From CAXYVC01 sp964292295 (GTDB taxonomy: Bacteria > Acidobacteriota > Holophagae > Holophagales > Holophagaceae), in assembly GCA_964292295.1 (NCBI GenBank), contig CAXYVC010000143.1:1-6031 (forward strand): a stretch of DNA of 6,031 nucleotides. Reading direction: 5' to 3'. Numbering within the stretch: position 1 is the first letter of the stretch; each line of letters starts with the position of its first letter. Position numbers and translations under genes: made by a program. Positions 1 to 5,184 of the stretch are shown in pieces. The notes below the pieces were generated by a model. The model was not told the DNA's origin, did no database searches, and saw only the letters and a program-made list of their open reading frames with translations.

Positions 1-52
1 GAGCGGGGCCGTCCAAGAGGCTGCGGAGGGGGGGGGCAACCCAACCACCAGC

Positions 53-81
53 AGAGGCCCCCGGCACCGCCGGGCCCTTCT
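53..81. other. GC-rich hairpin in the 98-bp non-coding left edge
   Basis: The left edge (1-98) holds no gene I can support. It contains an imperfect inverted repeat. A 6-bp inner stem (60-65 with 69-74) has a 3-base loop and is extended by mismatched outer pairs. It lies downstream of the minus-strand gene ending at 99, so it could help end that transcript. No T tract follows it on either strand, so it is not a standard intrinsic terminator. A run of nine G (28-36) lies further left. Confidence 0.25.
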
Positions 82-90
82 GTTGCGTCC

Positions 91-106
91 GGGGCTTTTC
101 AGCCCC
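91..106 (-). other. Hairpin overlapping the stop codon of the 80-residue gene
   Basis: This is a perfect 6-bp stem, GGGGCT paired with AGCCCC. On the minus strand it is closed by a GAAA loop, a stable tetraloop type. The TGA stop codon (99-101) spans the end of the stem and the start of the loop. No T tract follows. It may stabilise the 3' end of the message. A stem of the same sequence overlaps the prfC stop. Confidence 0.3.
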
Positions 107-341
107 GCGCGATGGTGCCGCGGCCGCGCTCGGTGAGGACGTAGGTGTTCCCGCCCTCGCAGCGCAGGAGGCCCAGATCAAGCAGATGGTCCAGGCTCCC
201 CTTCCCCAAGGGAAGGGGATCGAAACCGTCCTGGGCCACGATCTCCAGCAGCCCCGTGGGCGGGTCGGACAGTACGATGCAGCCGTTCCGGCTGGCGGCG
301 GCGCGGTGCAGCGCCTCGATCTCGGTACGGTTCAGGCTCAT
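99..341 (-). CDS. Small hypothetical protein, winged-helix-like C-terminal half
   Basis: This is an 80-residue protein of unknown function. The ATG start at 341 has a GGGAGG ribosome binding site about 4 bases upstream. Residues 49-78 (SLDHLLDLGLLR, then TYVLTERGRGTIA) resemble the last helix, beta-wing and 'LTERGR' ending of winged-helix proteins. However, the N-terminal half lacks an obvious complete helix-turn-helix, so DNA binding is only a guess. There is no signal peptide or membrane segment. It is the last of three minus-strand genes after prfC, 62 bp beyond the 100-residue gene, with no clear promoter in that gap, so it may be co-transcribed. Its TGA stop lies within a hairpin (91-106) that has a GAAA loop when read on the minus strand. 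The ribosome site and clean start suggest a real gene; the function is open. Confidence 0.6.
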   Translation of the reverse strand: MSLNRTEIEALHRAAASRNGCIVLSDPPTGLLEIVAQDGFDPLPLGKGSLDHLLDLGLLRCEGGNTYVLTERGRGTIARG

Positions 342-403
342 GGGGCCTCCCGCGGGCTGGATGGGGTTCCGACGCCCATCGTAGCGGAAGCCCTTGCGCG
401 ACG

Positions 404-706
404 TCAGCGGCTGTAGCGCCGGAGCATCCGCATGTTCCGGCGGTAGGCCGCGCCGCGCGTGAAGTTGACGGCCACGGGCTTGGGAAAGCGGGTGATGGAG
501 CTCGCCAGGGTGATGAAGGTGCGCACGGTGGTGGCCGCCTGCCGCCCCTGCCGCGCGGCGTTGTCGTAGTAGACCATCAGGGCCGTGCGCATGAGGCTCT
601 TGGGCAGGTTGAAGAGGCCGTACGACTCGAGCACGTCGTGGTTGATGCGCCGGGTCCCGTCCTGCTCGGTGACGATCAGGTCCTCCGGCTTGATCTCCTG
701 GCGCAT
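404..706 (-). CDS. Hypothetical protein, 100 residues, basic C-terminus
   Basis: I do not recognise this family. The chosen start is the ATG at 706, which has AGGAG six bases upstream. A TTG at 757 would extend the frame by 17 residues, but it lacks a good ribosome site and lies upstream of the likely -10 element, so I reject it. The protein begins MRQEIKPEDL. Residues 20-70 look mostly helical (NHDVLESYGLFNLPKSLMRTAL), and the last 20 residues are strongly basic (AYRRNMRMLRRYSR), which could bind nucleic acid or an acidic partner. There are no cysteines, no signal peptide and no membrane segment. It lies 82 bp downstream of prfC but seems to have its own promoter, so it may be expressed independently of prfC. 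Confidence 0.65.
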   Translation of the reverse strand: MRQEIKPEDLIVTEQDGTRRINHDVLESYGLFNLPKSLMRTALMVYYDNAARQGRQAATTVRTFITLASSITRFPKPVAVNFTRGAAYRRNMRMLRRYSR

Positions 707-728
707 GTGCAACTCCTGGTACTGCCCC

Positions 729-757
729 TTTATCGTCTGGACGGACGATTTCTTCAA
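729..757 (-). promoter_or_regulatory. Putative sigma-70-type promoter with internal inverted repeat
   Basis: On the minus strand a -35-like TTGAAG (752-757) and a -10-like GATAAA (729-734) are separated by exactly 17 bases; each matches consensus at four of six positions. Transcription would begin near 722, leaving a leader of about 16 bases that contains the AGGAG site for the ATG at 706. A perfect 6+6 inverted repeat, ATCGTC-6 nt-GACGAT (732-749), fills much of the spacer and overlaps the -10. That is a position typical of a repressor operator. The site is read by eye only. Confidence 0.4.
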
Positions 758-775
758 GCGTTCTTCCCGCAGGGG

Positions 776-790
776 AGCCCCCTCGGGGCT
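776..790 (-). other. Hairpin overlapping the prfC stop codon
   Basis: A perfect 6-bp stem (AGCCCC with GGGGCT) and 3-base loop overlap the TAG stop of prfC (789-791). No T tract follows on the minus strand, so it is at best a weak or Rho-assisted terminator or an mRNA end-stabiliser. It lies between prfC and the putative promoter of the next gene. Confidence 0.3.
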
Positions 791-2357
791 ACTTCGGCGG
801 ATGTTCCAGGAAGCGGAGGCCCGGGCACTTCTCGGCGGTGGTGCGCCGCTGCCAGTCGTTCTCGAAGAGGATGGCGGGGTTGGCCTCGCTGTCCTCCACC
901 AGCTCGCCCCAGAAGCGGCTGGCCTCGGGCCATCCGCCCTCCAGCCAGCGCGCCATCTGGAAGCCCCGGGGCTCCAGGAGCACCGGGCAGGCGTATTCGT
1001 CCCGCAGGCGGTGCTGGAGCACCTCGAACTGCAGGCGTCCCACGGCCCCCAGGATGGGCAGCGGCGCGCCGCCCTTCGGCCAGAAGACCTGCACCACGCC
1101 CTCCTCCGCGATCTGCTGCAGGCCCTTCAGGAATCCCTTGCGGGCGCCGGGATCGGCCAGGCGCACGCTCGTGAACTGCTCGGGGCTGAAGCGCGGCACG
1201 GCATGGAACTCCAGCGGGCCCGCCGCCGAGAGCACGTCGCCGATGCGGAAGAGGCCGGGGTTGATGAGGCCGAGGATGTCGCCCGGGAAGGCCTCGTCCA
1301 CGATCTCCCGTTCCCGCCCGAAGAACATGTGGGGGTAGTTCAGCTTCAGGCTCTTCTTCTCGCGCACGTGCAGGGCGTCCATCCCGCGCTCGAAGTGCCC
1401 GGAGACGATGCGGGCGAAGGCCACCCGGTCCCGGTGCGCCTTGTTCATGTTGGCCTGCACCTTGAAGATGAAGGCCGTGAAGGGCTGGTCCGGCGCCACC
1501 TCGCCCTCGGGCACCAGGGGGCGCGGCCCCGGGGCGGGCGCCAGGTCCAGGAATTCGTCCAGGAACTCGGCCACGCCGAAGTTGTTGATGGCGCTCCCGA
1601 AGAAGAGGGGGGACTGCTCCCCGCGCAGGAAGGCCTCCCGGTCGAAGGCGGGCAGCACCGCCTCCATCAGCTCCACGTCGTCCTTCAGGCGCTGCAGTTC
1701 CTCGGGCGTGAGCAGCTCCCGGACCTCGGGATCGTCCAGGCTCCCCTGCCCCGCCACCGTGGCCTTGCGGCCGCCCTTGGCGCGCTCGAAGACCTGGATC
1801 TGCCCCGTGGCGCGGACAAAGACGCCCTTGAAGTCGGGCCCGGAGCCGATCGGCCAAGTCATGGGCACCGCGTGCAGGCCGAAGAGCTCCTCCACCTCGT
1901 CGATGAGCCCCACGGGCTCGCGCCCGGGGCGGTCCAGCTTGTTGACGAAGGTGAAGATGGGAAGCCGGCGCTCCCGGGCCACGCGGAAGAGCTTCTTGGT
2001 CTGTTCCTCCACGCCCTTCGCGCAGTCCAAGAGCATCACCACGCTGTCCGCGGCGGTGAGCGCCCGGTAGGTGTCCTCGCTGAAGTCCTGGTGGCCCGGC
2101 GTGTCCAGCAGGTTGATGGCGAAGCCCTTGTAGTCGAACTGCATGGCCGCGCTGGTCACGGAAATGCCGCGCTCCTGCTCGATGCTCATCCAGTCGGAGG
2201 CGGCGTGGGCACCGCCCTCGCGCCCCTTCACGGAGCCCGCCCGGTCCAGGGCACCCCCGTACAGCAGCAGCTTTTCCGTGAGCGTGGTCTTGCCCGCGTC
2301 CGGGTGGCTGATGATGGCGAAGGTTCGGCGGCGCTGGATCTCGGTCTGGAGGCTCAT
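789..2357 (-). CDS. prfC: Peptide chain release factor 3 (RF3)
   Basis: RF3 is a translational GTPase. It acts on the ribosome after peptide release and removes RF1 or RF2 so they can be recycled. The protein has 522 residues, close to E. coli RF3 (529). The GTPase motifs are all present: P-loop HPDAGKTT (18-25), switch I RGISVTSA (63-70), DTPGH (85-89), NKLD (139-142) and a later GSAINNFG segment. The stretch SIEQERGISVTSAAMQFDY is characteristic of RF3 rather than EF-G. The elongation-factor-like second domain and the RF3 C-terminal domain (GRLQFEVLQHRL) follow. I chose the ATG at 2357 because it starts the conserved MSLQTEIQRRRTFAIISHPD block. The frame stays open upstream to 2459, but those residues are not RF3-like. 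The ribosome site is weak. The gene is divergent from the epimerase gene and has a terminator-like hairpin in its leader. Confidence 0.97.
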   Translation of the reverse strand: MSLQTEIQRRRTFAIISHPDAGKTTLTEKLLLYGGALDRAGSVKGREGGAHAASDWMSIEQERGISVTSAAMQFDYKGFAINLLDTPGHQDFSEDTYRALTAADSVVMLLDCAKGVEEQTKKLFRVARERRLPIFTFVNKLDRPGREPVGLIDEVEELFGLHAVPMTWPIGSGPDFKGVFVRATGQIQVFERAKGGRKATVAGQGSLDDPEVRELLTPEELQRLKDDVELMEAVLPAFDREAFLRGEQSPLFFGSAINNFGVAEFLDEFLDLAPAPGPRPLVPEGEVAPDQPFTAFIFKVQANMNKAHRDRVAFARIVSGHFERGMDALHVREKKSLKLNYPHMFFGREREIVDEAFPGDILGLINPGLFRIGDVLSAAGPLEFHAVPRFSPEQFTSVRLADPGARKGFLKGLQQIAEEGVVQVFWPKGGAPLPILGAVGRLQFEVLQHRLRDEYACPVLLEPRGFQMARWLEGGWPEASRFWGELVEDSEANPAILFENDWQRRTTAEKCPGLRFLEHPPK

Positions 2358-2369
2358 GGGCGGCAACAC

Positions 2370-2392
2370 AAAAAGGAGCGGCCCGAGGCCGC
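2370..2392 (-). terminator. Terminator-like hairpin in the prfC leader (possible attenuator)
   Basis: On the minus strand a perfect 6-bp stem (GCGGCC with GGCCGC, 2378-2392) with a TCG loop is followed by TCC and five T (2370-2374). This is the layout of an intrinsic terminator, although the stem is short. It ends 13 bases upstream of the prfC ATG, and no other minus-strand gene lies upstream that it could serve. It could attenuate prfC, or stop antisense transcription coming from within the epimerase gene. A weak -10-like TAGACT (minus strand, 2408-2413) lies upstream, but I see no matching -35. Confidence 0.4.
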
Positions 2393-2470
2393 CCGTCGAA
2401 GGACTCAAGTCTACCGCGGAAGCCGGACGTCCCGCCACGCCGCGGCATCCAAGGCCCACCGGAGGCGACC

Positions 2471-3397
2471 ATGGAACCCTTGCACGGCAGGCGTGTGGTG
2501 GTGGCGGGCGGCACGGGCCTGGTGGGGCGCGCCCTGGTTCCCGCCCTGGCCTCGGCCGGGGCCGGCGTGGTGCTCCTGGAGCGCCGCCCCACCGGGTTCG
2601 TCTGGCCCGCGGGCGTGCAGGCCTGGCCCTGGGAGCGCGCCGCGGAGGCCCTGGAGGGGGCCTCCGGCCTCGTGAACCTCGCGGGGGCCGGCATCGCGGA
2701 CCAGCGCTGGACCGAGGCCCGCAAGGCGCTGCTCTGGGACAGCCGCATCCTCGTCACGCGGAGCCTGGTGCAGACCCTGGCGGGCCTGGCGCGGCGCCCG
2801 GAGGTCCTGGTCAACGCCAGCGCCATCGGCTACTACGGCGCAAGGGGAGAGGAACGCCTGGACGAGGAGGCCCCGGCGGGCTCGGGCTTCCTGCCGGAGC
2901 TGTGCCGGGCCTGGGAGGCCGAGGCCCTTCAGGCGACCGCCTCAGGGATGCGGGTGGTCTGCCTGCGCACCGGCCCCGTGCTCGCCCGGGAGGGCGGCGC
3001 CCTGCCCCGCATGGCGCTCCCCGTGCGCTGGTTCCTGGGCGCGAAGGCGGGATCCGGTTCCCAGGTCATCAGCTGGATTCACGTGCAGGATCTCGTGCAT
3101 CTGCTGGTGGCCATGCTCGGGCACCCGAACGCCCGCGGGCCCATCAACGCCACGGCCCCCGGGCCGTGTTCGAACAGGATCTTCATGCAGCACCTCGCGA
3201 GAACCCTGCACAGGCCGCTCTGGCCGGTTCCGGCCCCTGCAACCCGCCTGGCGCTGAAGTTCGCCTGGGGGGAAATGGCCGAAGCCATGCTTCTGTCCGG
3301 GGCGCACGTCATGCCCCGGAAAGCCCTGGAGATGGGCTTCTCCTTCCGCTTCCCCCAGATCGAGGGAGCTTTGCGGGATCTGTTCCTGGCTACTTGA
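2471..3397 (+). CDS. TIGR01777-family NAD(P)-dependent epimerase (YfcH/SDR39U1-like)
   Basis: This is an atypical extended short-chain dehydrogenase/reductase of 308 residues, similar to E. coli YfcH and human SDR39U1. The natural substrate of this family is not established. The Rossmann dinucleotide motif GGTGLVG is at residues 13-19. NLAGAGIADQRWT (69-81) and NASAIGYYG (115-123) are family signatures, with the YxxxK active-site pattern replaced as is usual in this group. SWIHVQDLV (201-209) and GPINATAP (223-230) follow. The last 50 residues (GEMAEAMLLSGAHVMPRKALEMGFSFRFPQIEGAL) form the small C-terminal domain typical of the family. The ATG start has GGAGG five bases upstream. The protein is soluble, with no signal peptide. 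The gene is divergent from prfC and convergent with the tRNA gene; no intrinsic terminator is visible after it on the plus strand. Confidence 0.93.
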   Translation: MEPLHGRRVVVAGGTGLVGRALVPALASAGAGVVLLERRPTGFVWPAGVQAWPWERAAEALEGASGLVNLAGAGIADQRWTEARKALLWDSRILVTRSLVQTLAGLARRPEVLVNASAIGYYGARGEERLDEEAPAGSGFLPELCRAWEAEALQATASGMRVVCLRTGPVLAREGGALPRMALPVRWFLGAKAGSGSQVISWIHVQDLVHLLVAMLGHPNARGPINATAPGPCSNRIFMQHLARTLHRPLWPVPAPATRLALKFAWGEMAEAMLLSGAHVMPRKALEMGFSFRFPQIEGALRDLFLAT

Positions 3398-3410
3398 GGG
3401 TGGATGTAAG

Positions 3411-3428
3411 GCGCCACGGGTTTGGCGC
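3411..3428. repeat. Short inverted repeat after the epimerase stop
   Basis: GCGCC (3411-3415) and GGCGC (3424-3428) can form a 5-bp stem with an 8-base loop, 13 bp after the epimerase stop. There is no T tract. It overlaps the first copy of the 11-bp direct repeat. It may contribute to Rho-dependent 3'-end formation; alone it is weak evidence. Confidence 0.25.
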
Positions 3429-3450
3429 GGACTGTTCGGGGGTTTGGCGC
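3418..3450. repeat. Pair of 11-bp direct repeats
   Basis: GGGTTTGGCGC occurs at 3418-3428 and again at 3440-3450, so the copies are 22 bp apart, about two helical turns. The second copy is the left arm of a perfect inverted repeat. Such phased copies can be protein-binding sites, but no gene start lies nearby on either strand that they would obviously control. Confidence 0.5.
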
Positions 3451-3458
3451 ACGCCAAA
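3443..3458. repeat. Perfect inverted repeat TTTGGCG-CA-CGCCAAA
   Basis: This is a 7+7 perfect inverted repeat with a 2-base centre, in the non-coding stretch between the convergent epimerase and tRNA genes. A 2-base loop is too tight for a good RNA hairpin, which favours a DNA-binding site or chance over a terminator. The rest of the 3398-3595 stretch shows no gene. Its right end (about 3535-3600) is clearly less GC-rich than the surroundings. Confidence 0.45.
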
Positions 3459-3595
3459 AGGCTGTAGTGGGATGTTCCAACCTCGTGGCGGTCCAACGGT
3501 CTAGGAGCCCTCCGCTCGGTTGTCGCCTACTCCTGGATCATCGATCTATTTTGAACGCAACTTGGCACGAATGAGCAATTACCACCAGGGGGCAC

Positions 3596-3621
3596 AAAAA
3601 AACGGAGCGCGGGGCTCCGTT
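3596..3621 (-). terminator. Rho-independent terminator after tRNA-Met
   Basis: On the minus strand a perfect 8-bp stem (AACGGAGC with GCTCCGTT, 3601-3621) with a 5-base loop runs into an unbroken T run (3596-3602, the first two T being the end of the stem). It begins 12 bases after the tRNA CCA end. It would end transcription of the tRNA and of any readthrough from bshA. On the plus strand there is no T tract, so it should not serve the epimerase gene. Confidence 0.9.
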
Positions 3622-3633
3622 CAAGATGGCTGC

Positions 3634-3710
3634 TGGTGGCTGGGCCCGGATTCGAACCGGGGACCTAAGGATTATGAGACCTTCGCTCTAACCAACTGAG
3701 CTACCCAGCC
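3634..3710 (-). tRNA. tRNA-Met(CAU), elongator type
   Basis: The cloverleaf can be read directly. The acceptor GGCTGGG pairs perfectly with CCCAGCC, followed by discriminator A and an encoded CCA (3634-3636). The D stem is GCTC/GAGC with loop AGTTGGTTA, and the T arm is CCCGG-TTCGAAT-CCGGG. The anticodon loop is CTCATAA, with CAT at 3674-3676. The first acceptor pair is G-C, unlike the mismatched 1-72 position of bacterial initiator tRNA, so this is an elongator. CAU is also the gene-encoded anticodon of tRNA-Ile2, which is modified to lysidine, but the overall sequence resembles elongator Met. The anticodon stem (AAGGT/TCCTT) ends in a T-T mismatch next to the loop. The gene lies 13 bp after bshA and 12 bp before a strong terminator. 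Confidence 0.95.
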
Positions 3711-3720
3711 GCGAAGGGAC

Positions 3721-3749
3721 ATCTTAGCGCGGCGCTGCGCCGAGGTCCA
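3721..3749 (-). promoter_or_regulatory. Putative tRNA-Met promoter overlapping the bshA stop codon
   Basis: On the minus strand TGGACC (3744-3749) and TAAGAT (3721-3726) are 17 bases apart; each matches the -35 or -10 consensus at four of six positions. The TAA of the -10 is the bshA stop codon. Transcription would start near 3714, four or five bases before the mature tRNA 5' end. A 6-1-6 inverted repeat (3730-3742) lies in the spacer. The alternative is that the tRNA is processed from a bshA transcript. Confidence 0.4.
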
Positions 3750-4869
3750 CGGTCGTTTTGCGGACGGACAGCGCCTGCGCGTAGAGGGCTTCGTACGCGT
3801 CGATGACGGGGCCCTCGGCGAAGGTGCCAAGGGCGCGGGTGCGCGCGGCCTGGCCCATGGCGCGGCGCGCCTGGGGATCCCGCAGGAGGGAAGCCACGCG
3901 GGCGGCCATGGCCTCCACGTCCCCCACGGGCTCCAGGAAGCCGTCCACGCCGTGGCGCACCACCTCGGGCAGGCCGCCCACGCGGCTGGCCACCACGGGC
4001 ACGCCGTGGGCCATGGCCTCCAGCGCCGCGAGGCCGAAGCTCTCGGTGCCGCTGGGCAGCAGGAAGAGGTCGGCGCAGGCCAGCACGGCGCCGATGTCGA
4101 GCTGCTTGCCCGTGAAGCGCACCGCGTCGGCGAGGCCGTGCTCCCGGGCGAAGGCCTCGGCCTCGGCCCGGTCGGGGCCGTCGCCCACCAGCACGAGGCG
4201 GCAGGGCTGCGCCGTCCGCACCCGCTGGAAGACCCGCATCACGTCCATCACGCGCTTCACGGGGCGGAAGTTCGACACGTGGGCGAGCAGGGGGAGCGCA
4301 TCGGGGGCGAGCCAGCCGCGGCAGTCCTGGGCCCGCTCGGCGGGCGGCGTCACGAAGTTGGGGATGACCTCGATGGGGCGCTCCACCCCGAAGGTGTGCA
4401 GGGTCTGGTCCCGCAGGAAGGCGGAGACGGCGCTCACCGCGTCGCTCTCCCGGATGGCCAGGCGCACCATGCTCAGGTAGCTGGGATCCGCGCCCACGAG
4501 GGTCACGTCGGTGCCGTGGAGGGTGGTGACGACCTTCAGGCGCCCCTCCAGGGCCATGCGGGCGAGCAGGGCGGCGCTGGCGTGGGGGATGGCGTAGTGG
4601 GCGTGCATGAGCTCCAGGCCGTGGTGGGCGGCCACGTCGGCCATGCGGCTGGCCAGGGCGATGGAGAAGGGCTCCGCCTCGAAGAGGGGGTAGGGGCTGG
4701 CGCTCACCTCGTGGAACCACACGCGGTGCTCGCAGCCCTGCAGGCGGGGCGGCACGCTGGGGCTGAGGAGGTGCACCTCGTGGCCCCGGGCGGCGAGGGC
4801 CTTGCCGACCTCCGTCGCCACCACGCCGGAGCCGCCGAAGGTGCTGTAGCAGGAAATCCCGATGCGCAT
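3724..4869 (-). CDS. bshA: N-acetyl-alpha-D-glucosaminyl L-malate synthase (BshA)
   Basis: BshA is a GT4-family retaining glycosyltransferase. It joins UDP-GlcNAc and L-malate in the first step of bacillithiol synthesis, in the cytosol. The protein has 381 residues, against 377 for B. subtilis BshA. BshA-type signatures are MRIGISCYSTFGGSGVVATE (GGSGVV at 12-17), HAHYAIPHA (89-97), TLHGTDVTLVG (116-126) and VIPNFV (168-173). SNFRPVKR (199-206) supplies the phosphate-binding Lys/Arg. The E-x7-E motif ESFGLAALE (276-284) binds the nucleotide sugar. The ATG at 4869 has GGAG five bases upstream. The partner genes bshB and bshC are not in the window. The gene is divergent from yggT across about 50 bp and is followed at 13 bp by tRNA-Met. 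Another GT4 specificity is possible but unlikely, given the signature blocks. Confidence 0.93.
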   Translation of the reverse strand: MRIGISCYSTFGGSGVVATEVGKALAARGHEVHLLSPSVPPRLQGCEHRVWFHEVSASPYPLFEAEPFSIALASRMADVAAHHGLELMHAHYAIPHASAALLARMALEGRLKVVTTLHGTDVTLVGADPSYLSMVRLAIRESDAVSAVSAFLRDQTLHTFGVERPIEVIPNFVTPPAERAQDCRGWLAPDALPLLAHVSNFRPVKRVMDVMRVFQRVRTAQPCRLVLVGDGPDRAEAEAFAREHGLADAVRFTGKQLDIGAVLACADLFLLPSGTESFGLAALEAMAHGVPVVASRVGGLPEVVRHGVDGFLEPVGDVEAMAARVASLLRDPQARRAMGQAARTRALGTFAEGPVIDAYEALYAQALSVRKTTVDLGAAPR

Positions 4870-4919
4870 GGAGGCTCCAGGGCGGGCGATGCCCTATGAT
4901 GGTGCCCTCGGATTCTGCC

Positions 4920-5177
4920 ATGCCTCTGCTCGTCCCTCTCGCCTTCTGGGTCATCGACATCCTCATCACGCTGCTGGTCGTCTCCAGCGTGATGAGCTGG
5001 TTCCGTCCGGATCCGCGCAACGCCTTCGTGCGCCTGGTCCACGGCATCGTGGACCCCCTCCTGCAGCCGGTGCGGGCGCTCCTGCCCTCCACGGGGCCCC
5101 TGGACCTGAGCCCGCTGCTGGTCTGCCTCCTGCTCTACGTCCTGCGCTCCCTGCTCGAGCGCAGCTTCCTCGCCTGA
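4920..5177 (+). CDS. YggT/YlmG family membrane protein
   Basis: This is an 85-residue integral membrane protein of the YggT family, which includes YlmG of Gram-positive bacteria and chloroplasts and is linked to cell division and nucleoid or membrane organisation. Two hydrophobic segments lie at residues 3-25 and about 62-79. Between them are the family blocks SWFRPDP (26-32) and DPLLQPVR (45-52), with DLSPLL (62-67) at the second segment. Starts at 4896 or 4899 would add eight or seven residues. I prefer 4920 because a -10-like TATGAT (4895-4900) covers those upstream ATGs and would place transcription start near 4907, but no good -35 or ribosome site confirms this. Its stop is 7 bp from the divIVA ATG, and the divIVA ribosome site overlaps the stop, indicating one operon with translational coupling. 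Full-family proteins often have two YggT repeats; this is the single-repeat form. Confidence 0.88.
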   Translation: MPLLVPLAFWVIDILITLLVVSSVMSWFRPDPRNAFVRLVHGIVDPLLQPVRALLPSTGPLDLSPLLVCLLLYVLRSLLERSFLA

Positions 5178-5184
5178 GGTGCCC

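Noticed and set aside
28..36. Run of nine G, possible phase-variable tract
   Set aside because: It lies at the window edge in non-coding DNA with no gene start beside it; length error in sequencing is as likely.
2355..2459. N-terminal extension of prfC to 2459
   Set aside because: The extra 34 residues do not resemble RF3 N-termini and would span the leader hairpin. The ATG at 2357 begins the conserved family start.
585..2675. Long plus-strand open frame (about 696 codons) opposite prfC
   Set aside because: It is antisense to RF3, whose GTPase motifs are complete on the minus strand. Long antisense frames are common in high-GC genes, and its composition (rich in Ala, Gly, His, Leu, Arg) is that of a shadow.
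754..2826. 690-codon minus-strand frame overlapping prfC and the epimerase gene
   Set aside because: It is in a different frame from prfC over the same bases and gives Arg/Gly/Pro/Ala-rich low-complexity protein without any domain.
3535..3600. Less GC-rich DNA next to a tRNA gene, possible integration remnant
   Set aside because: I found no repeat of the tRNA 3' end and no integrase fragment, so there is no evidence of an attachment site beyond composition.
3952..4899. 315-codon plus-strand frame opposite bshA
   Set aside because: It is His/Gly/Ala-rich antisense translation of a clear BshA gene.
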